Shown: one piece after another, positions 8,984 to 17,334 of the stretch
How positions within the stretch are numbered: position 1 is the stretch's first letter
How the letters are laid out: every line of letters begins with the position of its first letter
Assembly: GCF_018588945.1 (NCBI RefSeq)
Contig: NZ_JAFIWA010000002.1
Coordinates: 372,001 to 436,000, forward strand
Direction of reading: 5' to 3'
Length of the DNA stretch: 64,000 bases
Source: Microbacterium flavescens
GTDB lineage: Bacteria > Actinomycetota > Actinomycetes > Actinomycetales > Microbacteriaceae
Made by a program: the position numbers and the translations under genes
Notes under the pieces: model-generated
What the model saw: the letters and a program-made list of their open reading frames with translations, nothing else
Databases searched by the model: none
Told to the model about the DNA's origin: nothing

Positions 8984-9880
8984 TTGGCTGAACAGATCGA
9001 TTCGCTCGCGAACGAGCCCGAGACCGACGCGACGAGTCTGACCCGTCGCACGCGTGTGCGACGCCCGGTCGGACACCGCCCCCAAGCGGTCGCGAAGGTG
9101 GCTCCGACCCCTGCCGTCGCTCGCCCCGCGTCCGCGCCCAAAGGCGCGAACCGCATCGTCAAGCCGCTGAAGAGCCTGGTGATCCTGAGCATGGTCGGGG
9201 GTCTCATCGCGACCGTCGCCCTTCCCGCCTTCGGCGCCGCCCTTCCCGTCGAAGAGGCCAAGACCATCCAGCAGCTGGCCGTCGATGATGCCCAGTCGCT
9301 CGTCGTCGCGTCGGACGCGGCATCCACTCAGATCACTCGTGAGAGCTACGCGGCCACGACCGCCGAGGAGATCGCCAAGAAGAAGGCCGCCGAGGCCGCT
9401 GCCGAGCGCGCCCGCCAGGCGGCGAGCGTCGCGGCGGCGCAGTCTCGCGTGAAGGTCGACCTCAGCATGGTCGCCGCCGGATCCGGGGCTGTTCGCTGGC
9501 CCCTCGCCGGCTACACCCTCGGCCAGGGCTTCGGCACACGCGGCGGCGCTCACATGGGCGTCGACATGCTCGCCCCCGCGGGCACGCCGATCTTCGCCGC
9601 CGCATCCGGTGTCGTGAAGGTCTCGCAGGAGAGCTTCGGCGGCTACGGCGTCGCGGTCACGATCGATCACGTCATCAACGGCCAGCGCGTGGGCACGCTC
9701 TACGGGCACATGATCTACGGCAGCCGTCAGGTCGTCCCCGGTCAGACCGTCGAGGCAGGCCAGGTCATCGGCCTCGTCGGAAGCACCGGCCGCTCGACCG
9801 CGAACCACCTGCACTTCGAGACCTACATCAACGGCTCGAACGTCGATCCGTACGCCTGGCTGCAGCAGAACGCCGGCTGA
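8984..9880 (+). CDS. Membrane-anchored or secreted M23 (LytM-type) peptidoglycan endopeptidase
   Basis: 298 residues. A basic cytoplasmic N-terminus of about 60 residues is followed by one hydrophobic segment (about 64-86), an Ala/Lys/Glu-rich stretch likely to be coiled coil (about 120-150), and a C-terminal M23 domain. Zinc and catalytic motifs are intact: HMGVD (H190, D194) and HLHFE (H275, H277). It probably cleaves peptide cross-links in the cell wall during growth or division. The start is TTG, preceded by GGAGGA at about eight bases. It stands alone with a long structured leader and a downstream terminator-like hairpin. Confidence 0.9.
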   Translation: MAEQIDSLANEPETDATSLTRRTRVRRPVGHRPQAVAKVAPTPAVARPASAPKGANRIVKPLKSLVILSMVGGLIATVALPAFGAALPVEEAKTIQQLAVDDAQSLVVASDAASTQITRESYAATTAEEIAKKKAAEAAAERARQAASVAAAQSRVKVDLSMVAAGSGAVRWPLAGYTLGQGFGTRGGAHMGVDMLAPAGTPIFAAASGVVKVSQESFGGYGVAVTIDHVINGQRVGTLYGHMIYGSRQVVPGQTVEAGQVIGLVGSTGRSTANHLHFETYINGSNVDPYAWLQQNAG

Positions 9881-9901
9881 CTGGGTCGCGCTCAGACTCA
9901 C

Positions 9902-9935
9902 CGATCCCCTCGGCGCCACGGTGTCGGGGGGATCG
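9902..9935 (+). terminator. Hairpin downstream of the M23 peptidase gene
   Basis: CGATCCCC at 9902-9909 pairs with GGGGATCG at 9928-9935; the 18-base loop can pair further. It lies 21 bases after the stop. No U-tract, so the terminator role is tentative. Confidence 0.45.
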
Positions 9936-10000
9936 TCCGTTCGCCGACACGCCTCGCGTCGTTCACTCGCGGCTGCGACCCCTGCCCGGTGTGCGTGCGT

Positions 10001-10164
10001 TAGCCTGAAACCCGACGCTGAGAGAAGCGGAGGGAGCTGATGGGCATCACACCACGCATCCGAACCACGGATGCGCTCGGACGCCTTGTCCTTCGGCATT
10101 GCACGAGCGGATGCCACGGCCAGACCGTGGCGCCATGGCGCTGTCTATAAGACAGCGCTTTTTT
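10001..10164 (+). ncRNA. Candidate small RNA or structured leader ending in an intrinsic terminator
   Basis: The 360-base gap before the HNH gene contains a possible -10 element TAGCCT at 10001-10006 followed by about 150 bases with three hairpins: CGCATCC/GGATGCG (10055-10075), GCCACGG/CCGTGGC (10113-10131), and a final nine-base-pair stem GCGCTGTCT/AGACAGCGC (10138-10158) followed at once by six Ts. The last is a textbook intrinsic terminator, unusual in this GC-rich genome, and there is no reading frame between promoter and terminator. It may be a free small RNA or a terminating leader of the HNH gene. An alternative pairing GGCAT/ATGCC (10095-10115) competes with the middle hairpin. No RNA family is recognised. 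Confidence 0.55.
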
Positions 10165-10240
10165 CGTGCCCCTGCGCACTTCGATCGTCACCGCAAGTCG
10201 AATACCGAGAAGCCGTCCCGGCCATTCGAGAGGATGATCA

Positions 10241-10738
10241 ATGCGCACTCTGGTGCTGAATGCGGGCTATGAGCCGCTCGCGGTCGTGTCGTTCAAGAGG
10301 GCCCTGGTGCTCGTGATGAACGAGAAGGCCACCGTCATCGAGCACACCGATGGAGATCCGGTGTGGGGGACCCGACGATCGTACGACCGTCCGGCGGTGA
10401 TCATCCTGACGAGATACGTCCGGGTGCCCGGCGGACGCCGGGTGCCGGTCACGCGGCGCGGAGTGCTGCGCCGCGATTCGCACCGCTGCGCCTACTGCGG
10501 ATCTGCGGCGTCGACGATCGATCATGTGCTGCCGCGGTCGCGCGGGGGCGGGGACTCCTGGGAGAACCTCGTCGCCTGCTGCCTGCGCTGCAACAACATG
10601 AAAGGCGATCGCACCCCGCAGGAGATGCACTGGGAGCTGCGGTTCACGCCTCACCCGCCGCGGGGTGGGCAGTGGACCGTGCGCGGCACCGAGCGCACCG
10701 ACCCTCGATGGGAGCCGTATCTCGCCCTCGCTGCATAA
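10241..10738 (+). CDS. HNH endonuclease family protein
   Basis: 165 residues. The C-terminal half has a classical HNH fold: zinc ligands CAYCG and CLRCN around IDHVLPRSRGGGDSWENLV, ending NNMKGDRTPQEM. The N-terminal half (MRTLVLNAGYEPLAVVSFKRALVLVMNEKATVIE) is typical of a conserved stand-alone HNH protein in actinobacteria and cyanobacteria, whose biological job is not established. ATG start with AGAGGATGA just ahead. It lies directly after the terminator-ended RNA candidate and before the SOS mutasome. Confidence 0.9.
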   Translation: MRTLVLNAGYEPLAVVSFKRALVLVMNEKATVIEHTDGDPVWGTRRSYDRPAVIILTRYVRVPGGRRVPVTRRGVLRRDSHRCAYCGSAASTIDHVLPRSRGGGDSWENLVACCLRCNNMKGDRTPQEMHWELRFTPHPPRGGQWTVRGTERTDPRWEPYLALAA

Positions 10739-10811
10739 GCCCTGAGCCGTTCGCGCCGGATGCGCGCGATGTCGTCGGTTAGAGTTATCTTCGATTCCTG
10801 CGATTGAAAAG

Positions 10812-10829
10812 CTAGAACATCTGTTCTAG
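10812..10829. promoter_or_regulatory. LexA box (SOS operator) of the mutasome operon
   Basis: CTAGAACATCTGTTCTAG is an 18-base palindrome with two central mismatches, matching the actinobacterial/Gram-positive LexA consensus GAAC-N4-GTTC. It sits four bases before the earliest possible imuA start, so LexA would block transcription initiation of the imuA-imuB-dnaE2 cassette until DNA damage. Confidence 0.9.
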
Positions 10830-10838
10830 TCTGTGGGA

Positions 10839-11615
10839 ATGAGGGCGACCGTGCAACTTACGGCGGTGCACGCGCAAGAGCCGGCCAGAACCGGGCCTCA
10901 CAGCGAGGTGGCCCGGCTGCGGGCCCAGCTCGAGCGGGTGCAGGGGCGCAAGCTCGACGCCCCGGTGCTGCCGGTCCATCCCGCCCTCGCCTCGCTGCTT
11001 CCCGGCGGGGGCCTGCGGCCGGGGGCGGCGTACTCGCTCCCGCGCTCGACGTCGCTGCTGCTGGCTCTGCTGTCGCAGCCGTCGCGATCGGGGTCGTGGT
11101 GCGGGGTGGTCGGCATGCCGCGGCTCGGTGCCGAGGCCGCCGAGGGGCTCGGGGTCGATCTCTCGCGTCTCGTGCTCATCCCCGATCCCGGTGCCCGGTG
11201 GCTCACGGTCACGGCGACCATCGCCGAGGTCCTTCCCGTCGTGGCGGTGCGCCCTGCCGGCCGCGCGGCCGACGGTGAGATCGCGCGTCTGGCGGCCCGG
11301 CTGCGCGATCGTGGGGCCGTGCTGCTGGTGCAGGGGCCGTGGCCGCAGGCCGAGGCGGTGCTCGAGATCGGCGACCCGGCGTGGACAGGCCTGGGTCGCG
11401 GCCACGGCTACCTCGCCGGACGCGAGGTGACGGTCACCTCCTCGAGCAGGCGGTGGCCGCGATCGCGTCGGTCGAGAGTGCTGCTTCCGGATGCCTCGGG
11501 CCAGGTGTCGCCCGCACCCGAGACGGTGCGCGGCGTCGAGCCCCTGCGGTCGGGCGATGAGCGGCGGCCGGGCGACGAGCGGTTCGTCCCCCTCGAAGCG
11601 AGGGCGGTGGGCTGA
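10839..11615 (+). CDS. imuA': ImuA'-type SOS mutagenesis protein
   Basis: 258 residues from the ATG (a GTG two codons upstream is possible). RecA-like fold protein of the actinobacterial mutasome; it links ImuB and the DnaE2 polymerase to the beta clamp and RecA for error-prone translesion synthesis. Recognisable features are the early helix EVARLRAQLERVQGRKLDAPVLPVHPALASLLPGGGLRPGAAYSL and a degenerate nucleotide-binding region in place of a true Walker A. The identification relies strongly on position: LexA box in front, ImuB one base behind, DnaE2 next. The C-terminal 60 residues are basic and low complexity. Confidence 0.85.
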   Translation: MRATVQLTAVHAQEPARTGPHSEVARLRAQLERVQGRKLDAPVLPVHPALASLLPGGGLRPGAAYSLPRSTSLLLALLSQPSRSGSWCGVVGMPRLGAEAAEGLGVDLSRLVLIPDPGARWLTVTATIAEVLPVVAVRPAGRAADGEIARLAARLRDRGAVLLVQGPWPQAEAVLEIGDPAWTGLGRGHGYLAGREVTVTSSSRRWPRSRRSRVLLPDASGQVSPAPETVRGVEPLRSGDERRPGDERFVPLEARAVG

Positions 11616-11616
11616 C

Positions 11617-13314
11617 ATGGCGGTGCAGTCTCCCGTGCGCAGCCTCGTGCTGTGGTTCCCCGACTGGCCCGTCACGGCGCTGACGCGCGACGGCGGGGGC
11701 CTCCCCGGCGGCGTGCCCCTCGATCCCCGCCGCGCGGTGGCGGTGATGGAGCGCAACCTGGTGGTGGCGTGCTCGGCGTCGGCGCGCGCCGAGGGGGTGC
11801 GCCGGGGGCAGCGCCGGCGTGATGCGCAGGCGCGGTGTCCGGGGCTCACGGTCGTGCCGGCCGATCCGGTGCGCGATCATCGGGCCTTCGCGCCCCTCGT
11901 GTCGCGCATCGAGGAGCGCGCTCCCGGCGTACAGCTGGTGCGGCCCGGCTTGTGCGCGCTGCGGGCACGCGGCCCGGCGCGCTACTACGGCGGCGAGATC
12001 GAGGCGGCGCGCGTGCTGCTCGACGAGATGCACGCACTCGGGGTCGACGACGTGCGTGCGGGCATCGCCGACGGTCCGTTCACGGCCGAGCAGGCCGCCC
12101 AGGCGGGGGCGAGCGCGGCCGAGCCGGTCTTCTCCGTCCCGTCGGGCGGAGCCGCCGGGTTCCTGGCGCCGCTGTCCGTGGCGGTGCTCGACGCCTCCTC
12201 GCTCGGGGCCGGCCCGTCGGGGGCGCGCGTCAGCAAGCCGGGGGTGTGGGGCGGAGCCCCATTGGGTGCGGCGCCCGCCTCGGCCGACCTGGTCGGCCTG
12301 CTCGCCCGCCTCGGGGTGCAGACGCTCGGCGAGTTCGCGGCGATGCCTCCCGACCGGGTGCGCGAGCGGTTCGGCGAGCGCGGCATCCGTCTTCACGCAC
12401 TCTCCGGCGGGCGCGATTCGCGTCCCGTCGAACCCCGCACGCCGCCGCCCGAGCTCCACCGCGAGATCGCGTTCGAGCCGCCGCTCGAGATCGCCGACCA
12501 GGTCGCGTTCGGCATGCGCGTCACCGCCGACGAGTTCATCGCCGGCCTCGGCGCGATCGACCTCGTGTGCACCGAGCTGCGGGTCGAGCTCGTCGGCGAC
12601 CGGGGTGAGCGCAGCGAGCGGGTCTGGCTGCACCCGGGGTCGTTCGACGCGGGGGCGGTGGTCGACCGCGTGCGGTGGCAGCTGGCAGAAGACGTCGGCA
12701 AGCCCGGTGAAGGTGGGCTCGAGGGCGGGCTGCTGCGCAGCGGGGTCGCGCTGGTGCGCATCTCGCCCGAGGCGGTCGACGCGGCATCCCATCACGCTCC
12801 GGCGATCTTCGGCGGCGGGCCGGAAGAGCGCGTGCACCACGCCCTGTCGCGCGTGCAGGCGATGCTCGGGCACCGGGGCGTGCTGACTCCCGAGATCAGC
12901 GGCGGCAGGTGGCTGGTCGAGCGGCAGGTGCTCGTGCCCTGGGGCGACCGGCACGCCACCGGCAAAGACGGCCTCGCGGCGCAGCGCGCGCGCCCGTGGC
13001 CGGGCAGCCTGCCCGATCCGCTGCCCACGACGGTGTTCGCCGAGCCGGTGCCGGTCGACGTGCGCGCGCTCGGCGGCGAGACGATCGACGTCGACGAACG
13101 GGGCGTCGTCTCAGCGGTGCCGGCGGTGCTGGTCGAGAGCGGCCGCCGCCGCGTGATCGAGGCGTGGGCGGGGCCGTGGCCGGTCGTGGAGCGCACGTGG
13201 GATCCGATGCGTGCTCGGCGGGCGCACCGGTTCCAGGTCGTCGACGCCGACGGCGGTGCGTGGCTGCTGGTGTGCGAGGGCGACGTCTGGACCGCGGAGG
13301 CCTCCTATGACTGA
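11617..13314 (+). CDS. imuB: ImuB, inactive Y-family polymerase of the SOS mutasome
   Basis: 565 residues from the ATG giving MAVQSPVRSLVLWFPDWPVTAL, one base after the imuA' stop; open frame further upstream overlaps imuA' and is not used. It has the Y-family layout (palm/fingers, then GVQTLGEFAAMPPDRVRERFG as helix-hairpin-helix, then little finger) but lacks the acidic active-site residues: the first motif reads LVLWFPDWP where true polymerases have a DMDAFF-like sequence. This is the ImuB hallmark. It acts as an adaptor bringing DnaE2 to the clamp. LexA-controlled through the upstream box. Confidence 0.9.
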   Translation: MAVQSPVRSLVLWFPDWPVTALTRDGGGLPGGVPLDPRRAVAVMERNLVVACSASARAEGVRRGQRRRDAQARCPGLTVVPADPVRDHRAFAPLVSRIEERAPGVQLVRPGLCALRARGPARYYGGEIEAARVLLDEMHALGVDDVRAGIADGPFTAEQAAQAGASAAEPVFSVPSGGAAGFLAPLSVAVLDASSLGAGPSGARVSKPGVWGGAPLGAAPASADLVGLLARLGVQTLGEFAAMPPDRVRERFGERGIRLHALSGGRDSRPVEPRTPPPELHREIAFEPPLEIADQVAFGMRVTADEFIAGLGAIDLVCTELRVELVGDRGERSERVWLHPGSFDAGAVVDRVRWQLAEDVGKPGEGGLEGGLLRSGVALVRISPEAVDAASHHAPAIFGGGPEERVHHALSRVQAMLGHRGVLTPEISGGRWLVERQVLVPWGDRHATGKDGLAAQRARPWPGSLPDPLPTTVFAEPVPVDVRALGGETIDVDERGVVSAVPAVLVESGRRRVIEAWAGPWPVVERTWDPMRARRAHRFQVVDADGGAWLLVCEGDVWTAEASYD

Positions 13315-13331
13315 GCGAGCCGCCCCCTCCC

Positions 13332-13363
13332 GGTCGTTGAGCGAGCGAAGCGAGACGAAACGC
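13332..13363. repeat. Dispersed palindromic repeat between imuB and dnaE2
   Basis: Single copy of the GGTCGTTGAGCGAGC...GCGAGACGAAACGC element seen in the array at 6414-6760, here within an operon. It could modulate readthrough or RNA stability into dnaE2. Confidence 0.75.
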
Positions 13364-13395
13364 CCCGACCCGACGAGAACGGTCGGTGACCCCTG

Positions 13396-16300
13396 ATGGG
13401 CTTCAACAACCCCTCGGTGCCGTGGTCCGAGATCGAGCGGGTGCTCAGCGACCGCCGTCGCCCGACCGGGCGTCCGGCAGGAGCCGACGGCGGCGACAGC
13501 CCGGCCTGGTCGCACAAGCGCGGACCCTACGTCGCCCCGGGCATCGAGCGCCCGGTCGAAGCCATCCCGTACGCCGAGCTGCATGCGCACTCGTCGTTCT
13601 CGTTCCTCGACGGGGCGTCCTCTCCCGAGGAACTCGCCGAAGAGGCCGAGCGTCTGGGCCTGCACGCTCTGGCGATCACCGACCACGACGGGTTCTACGG
13701 CATCGTGCGCTTCGCCGAGGCGGCCGAGTCGCTGCAGCTGAAGACGGTGTTCGGCGCCGAGCTGTCGCTCGAGCTGCCCAAGCCGCAGAACGGTGAGCCC
13801 GACCCGGTCGGCTCGCATCTGCTCGTGCTGGCGCGCGGAGAGGAGGGCTATCACCGGCTCGCCGGCGCCATCACCCACGCGCAGCTGCAGGGCGCCGAGA
13901 AGGGGCGTCCGCGCTACGACCTCGACGAGCTCGCCGCGCAGGCAGGCGGCGAATGGGCGGTGCTCACCGGCTGCCGCAAGGGGGCGGTGCGCCGCGCGCT
14001 CGCCGACGGAGGAGCGGATGCCGCGTCCCGCGAGCTCGATCTGCTCGTGAGCCTCTTCGGGCGCGATGCCGTGCACGTCGAGCTCATCGACCACGGCAAC
14101 CCGCTCGACACCCGCGACAACGACATCCTCGCCGGGCTCGCACGAGAGCGCGGCCTGCCGCTCCTCGCGACCAACAACGTGCACTACGCCGCGCCGAAGC
14201 GACAGCTGCTCGCCGCCGCGGTCGCCGCGGTGCGTGCCAACCGTGGGCTCGACGAGCTCGACGGCTGGCTGCCGTCGCACGCCGGTGCGCACCTGCGGTC
14301 GGGGGCCGAGATGGTGGAGCGGTTCGTGCGGCATCCCGACGCCGTCGCCCGCACGGTCACGCTCGCCGACGAGCTCGCCTTCCCGCTGCGACGCGCCAAG
14401 CCCGCGCTGCCCAAGCAGGAGGTTCCCGAGGGTCACACGCCGATGTCGTGGCTGCGGCACCTGGTGTGGGAGGCGGTGCCCCGCAAGTACCCCGACCTGA
14501 GCGAGAAAGACCGCGCGCGCATCGAGAAGGAGCTCGGGGTCATCGAGCTGAAGGACTTCCCGGGCTACTTCCTGATCGTCTACGGCATCGTGCAGGAGGC
14601 GCGGCGCCGAGGCATCCTGTGTCAAGGTCGCGGCTCCGCCGCCAACAGCGCCATCTGCTACCTGCTCGACATCACCGCGGTGGACGCGATCGCCTACGAC
14701 CTGCCGTTCGAGCGCTTCCTGTCGAGCCTGCGCGACGAAGAGCCCGACATCGACGTCGACTTCGACTCGGATCGCCGGGAGGAGATCATCCAGTGGGTGT
14801 ACGGGGAGTACGGGCGCGAGCGGGCCGCGCAGGTCGCGAACGTGATCCAGTACCGGCCCAAGAACGCCGTGCGCGACATGGCGAAGGCGCTCGGGCATTC
14901 GCCCGGACAGCAGGATGCCTGGTCCAAGCAGGTCGAAGGATGGGGGGCGCACCTCGAGACGGGGCCGGGCCACGACATCCCGAATCGCGTGCTCGAGTTC
15001 GCCGGTGAGCTGCTCAAGGCGCCGCGGCACCTCGGCATCCACTCCGGAGGCATGGTGCTCACCGACCGGCCCGTCGGAGAGGTTGTGCCGATCGAGCACG
15101 CCCGCATGGACAACCGCACGGTGATCCAGTGGGACAAAGACGACGCCGCGTGGATGGGGCTCGTGAAGTTCGACCTGCTGGGGCTCGGGATGCTCGCGGC
15201 CCTGCAGTACTGCTTCGACATGATCCGCGCCTCGACGGGGGAGGACTGGGAGCTCGCGACCCTGCCGAAGGAGGAGAAGGCGGTCTACGACATGCTGTGC
15301 CGGGCCGACTCGATCGGGGTGTTCCAGGTCGAGTCGCGCGCGCAGATGGGACTCCTGCCGCGCCTGCAGCCGCGCCGGTTCTACGACCTCGTGATCGAGA
15401 TCGCGCTGATCCGTCCCGGGCCGATCCAAGGCGGCGCGGTGCACCCGTTCGTCAAGCGCAAGCTCGGCCTCGAGAAGGTGACCTACGCCCATCCCAAGCT
15501 CGAGCCGGTGCTCGAGCGCACGCTGGGCATCCCGGTGTTCCAGGAGCAGCTCATGCAGATGGGCATGGCCGTCGGCGGGCTGAGCGGAGAAGACGCCGAC
15601 CTGCTGCGGCGGGCGATGGGGTCGAAGCGGGGTGTCGAGCGGATCGAGTCGCTGAAGGAGAAGCTCTACGCCGGCATGGCCGAGAACGGGCTCGTCGGCG
15701 ACGACGCCGATGCGATCTACGCCAAGATCCAGGCGTTCGCGAACTTCGGGTTCGCCGAGTCGCACTCGCTGTCGTTCGGGCTGCTGGTCTACGCGAGCTC
15801 GTGGATCAAGCTGCACTATCCGGCGGCGTTCCTCGCCGGGCTGCTCCGCGCGCAGCCGATGGGGTTCTACTCGCCGGCGTCACTGGTGAACGACGCCCGC
15901 CGGCACGGCGTGGAGGTGCGCCGCCCCGACCTCCACCTGTCGGGAGTCGAGGCCCTCCTCGAGCCCGTCGCCCCCTCACCGGTCGCGCCCACCGGTCTCG
16001 ACTCCTGCACCCACCGCGTGCAGCCGCCGGTCGGTCTCTTCGACATCGACGCGCCCGACGAGTCCGCCGCCCACCGGCGCGACGGGCACTTCTCGGTGCG
16101 GCTCGGCCTCGCGGGGGTCAAGGGGATCGGCGCGAAGGTCGCCGAGCGCATCGTCGCCGCGCGCGACGCCGAAGGGCCGTTCCGCGATCTGCGCGACCTC
16201 GTGCGCCGCACCAGCCTCACCGCCGCCCAGCTTGAGGCGCTCGCGACGGCGGGCGCGTTCGACGGGCTCGGACTCACCCGCCGCGAGGCGATCTGGCTCG

Positions 16301-16794
16301 CCGGTTCGGCGGCGCTCGACCGGCCCGAGTTCCTGCCCGACTCGCTCGTGTCGGTGCAGCCGCCGCTGTTCGCCGACCCCACCAGCTACGAGCAGCTGGC
16401 CGCCGACCTGTGGGCGACGGGCATCTCGACCGACGACCACCCGATGACCCACTACCGCTCCGGGCTCGATGCGCGGGGCGTCCTCACCTCGCGCGAGGTT
16501 CGGGCGCACGAGACCGGCCGTCGCGTCGAGGTCGCCGGACTCGTGACGCACCGGCAGCGGCCGGCCACGGCATCCGGTGTCACTTTCATCAACCTCGAAG
16601 ACGAACACGGCCTCGTGAACATCATCTGCACGGTCGGGGTCTGGAATCGCTACCGCCGCGTGGTGCGCGACTCGCCGGCATTGATCGTGCGAGGGATGCT
16701 GGAGCGCTCGGTCGAGGGAGTCACGAACATCCTCGCCGATGGGTTCGAAGACCTGCGCGTCGGGGTTCACCACCAGTCCCGGGACTTCCGATGA
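13396..16794 (+). CDS. dnaE2: Error-prone DNA polymerase III alpha subunit DnaE2
   Basis: 1132 residues, the usual DnaE2 length. An N-terminal PHP domain (YAELHAHSSFSFLDGASSPEELAEEA, AITDHDGFYG) is followed by the family C polymerase core, with catalytic acidic residues in the EPDIDVDFDSDRREEII stretch and GRGSAANSAICYLL before it, then tandem HhH and a C-terminal OB-fold region. It performs damage-induced mutagenic synthesis with ImuA' and ImuB. ATG start, 81 bases after imuB with a dispersed repeat in the gap, so it is probably still in the LexA-controlled operon. No disruption seen. A long open frame on the opposite strand is a GC-rich shadow. Confidence 0.95.
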   Translation: MGFNNPSVPWSEIERVLSDRRRPTGRPAGADGGDSPAWSHKRGPYVAPGIERPVEAIPYAELHAHSSFSFLDGASSPEELAEEAERLGLHALAITDHDGFYGIVRFAEAAESLQLKTVFGAELSLELPKPQNGEPDPVGSHLLVLARGEEGYHRLAGAITHAQLQGAEKGRPRYDLDELAAQAGGEWAVLTGCRKGAVRRALADGGADAASRELDLLVSLFGRDAVHVELIDHGNPLDTRDNDILAGLARERGLPLLATNNVHYAAPKRQLLAAAVAAVRANRGLDELDGWLPSHAGAHLRSGAEMVERFVRHPDAVARTVTLADELAFPLRRAKPALPKQEVPEGHTPMSWLRHLVWEAVPRKYPDLSEKDRARIEKELGVIELKDFPGYFLIVYGIVQEARRRGILCQGRGSAANSAICYLLDITAVDAIAYDLPFERFLSSLRDEEPDIDVDFDSDRREEIIQWVYGEYGRERAAQVANVIQYRPKNAVRDMAKALGHSPGQQDAWSKQVEGWGAHLETGPGHDIPNRVLEFAGELLKAPRHLGIHSGGMVLTDRPVGEVVPIEHARMDNRTVIQWDKDDAAWMGLVKFDLLGLGMLAALQYCFDMIRASTGEDWELATLPKEEKAVYDMLCRADSIGVFQVESRAQMGLLPRLQPRRFYDLVIEIALIRPGPIQGGAVHPFVKRKLGLEKVTYAHPKLEPVLERTLGIPVFQEQLMQMGMAVGGLSGEDADLLRRAMGSKRGVERIESLKEKLYAGMAENGLVGDDADAIYAKIQAFANFGFAESHSLSFGLLVYASSWIKLHYPAAFLAGLLRAQPMGFYSPASLVNDARRHGVEVRRPDLHLSGVEALLEPVAPSPVAPTGLDSCTHRVQPPVGLFDIDAPDESAAHRRDGHFSVRLGLAGVKGIGAKVAERIVAARDAEGPFRDLRDLVRRTSLTAAQLEALATAGAFDGLGLTRREAIWLAGSAALDRPEFLPDSLVSVQPPLFADPTSYEQLAADLWATGISTDDHPMTHYRSGLDARGVLTSREVRAHETGRRVEVAGLVTHRQRPATASGVTFINLEDEHGLVNIICTVGVWNRYRRVVRDSPALIVRGMLERSVEGVTNILADGFEDLRVGVHHQSRDFR

Positions 16795-16914
16795 GGCGGC
16801 CTGTGGCATCCGCTCGTGGATCTGGCGCCCAGCCGGGGCGAGTACCCTCAGAGAGGCGCTCTGTTCGAGCGGCGGTGTCTTGCCGCCGGTCCGGAGCCAT
16901 CGAAGGGAATCATC

Positions 16915-17316
16915 ATGAAGGTCGTCGCATCATCCGACTGGCGGGACGACCTGGCCTTCGACACCCCGACCCTCGTCTCCGACGTCATCCCCGGCGACGA
17001 CACTCGCTGCTCCGTCTGCGGCGGCGACTCCGAGCTGCTTCCGCGCACCGAGCTGTGGGCGGTCAAGCACCGCCACCCCAAGCAGCACGACGGCTATGTG
17101 CGCTTCTACTGCCTCGCTCACCGCCCCGCCGTGCTGGCACCGCCGATCGCTCCCGCCGCGCCGGCACGCAAGACCGCGAGCCGCAGTCAGCGCATCGCGG
17201 CTCCGCGCCGGCCCACCTCGGTCGAGGATCGCCCGCGCGCGGTGTGCCCCACCTGCTGGGTCGAGGTTCCGTCGACGGGTCTCTGCGGAGTCTGCGGCGA
17301 AACCATCACGCTCTGA
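16915..17316 (+). CDS. Small zinc-ribbon protein of unknown function
   Basis: 133 residues from the ATG giving MKVVASSDWRDDLAFDTPTLV; AAGGGA lies ahead of it, and the upstream in-frame extension is poor coding sequence. Two Cys pairs in the N-terminal half (CSVCGG, then CLAHR) and two in the C-terminal half (CPTCW, CGVCG) suggest two zinc-binding knuckles separated by an Ala/Pro/Arg linker (about residues 75-105). No catalytic motif. Related proteins seem common in Microbacterium by recollection, but no function is known to me. It follows dnaE2 with its own leader and is convergent with the desaturase. Confidence 0.7.
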   Translation: MKVVASSDWRDDLAFDTPTLVSDVIPGDDTRCSVCGGDSELLPRTELWAVKHRHPKQHDGYVRFYCLAHRPAVLAPPIAPAAPARKTASRSQRIAAPRRPTSVEDRPRAVCPTCWVEVPSTGLCGVCGETITL

Positions 17317-17334
17317 CCGGGCTTCGCGTTTCCG

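Noticed and set aside
8822..10117. A long minus-strand frame over the M23 peptidase
   Set aside because: The plus strand has intact catalytic motifs and a good start; the opposite frame has no recognisable domain.
13111..15816. A 901-codon open frame on the minus strand across dnaE2
   Set aside because: It overlaps imuB and dnaE2, which have clear motifs. Long antisense frames are expected in DNA of this GC content, and its sequence is low-complexity Arg/Leu/Val-rich.
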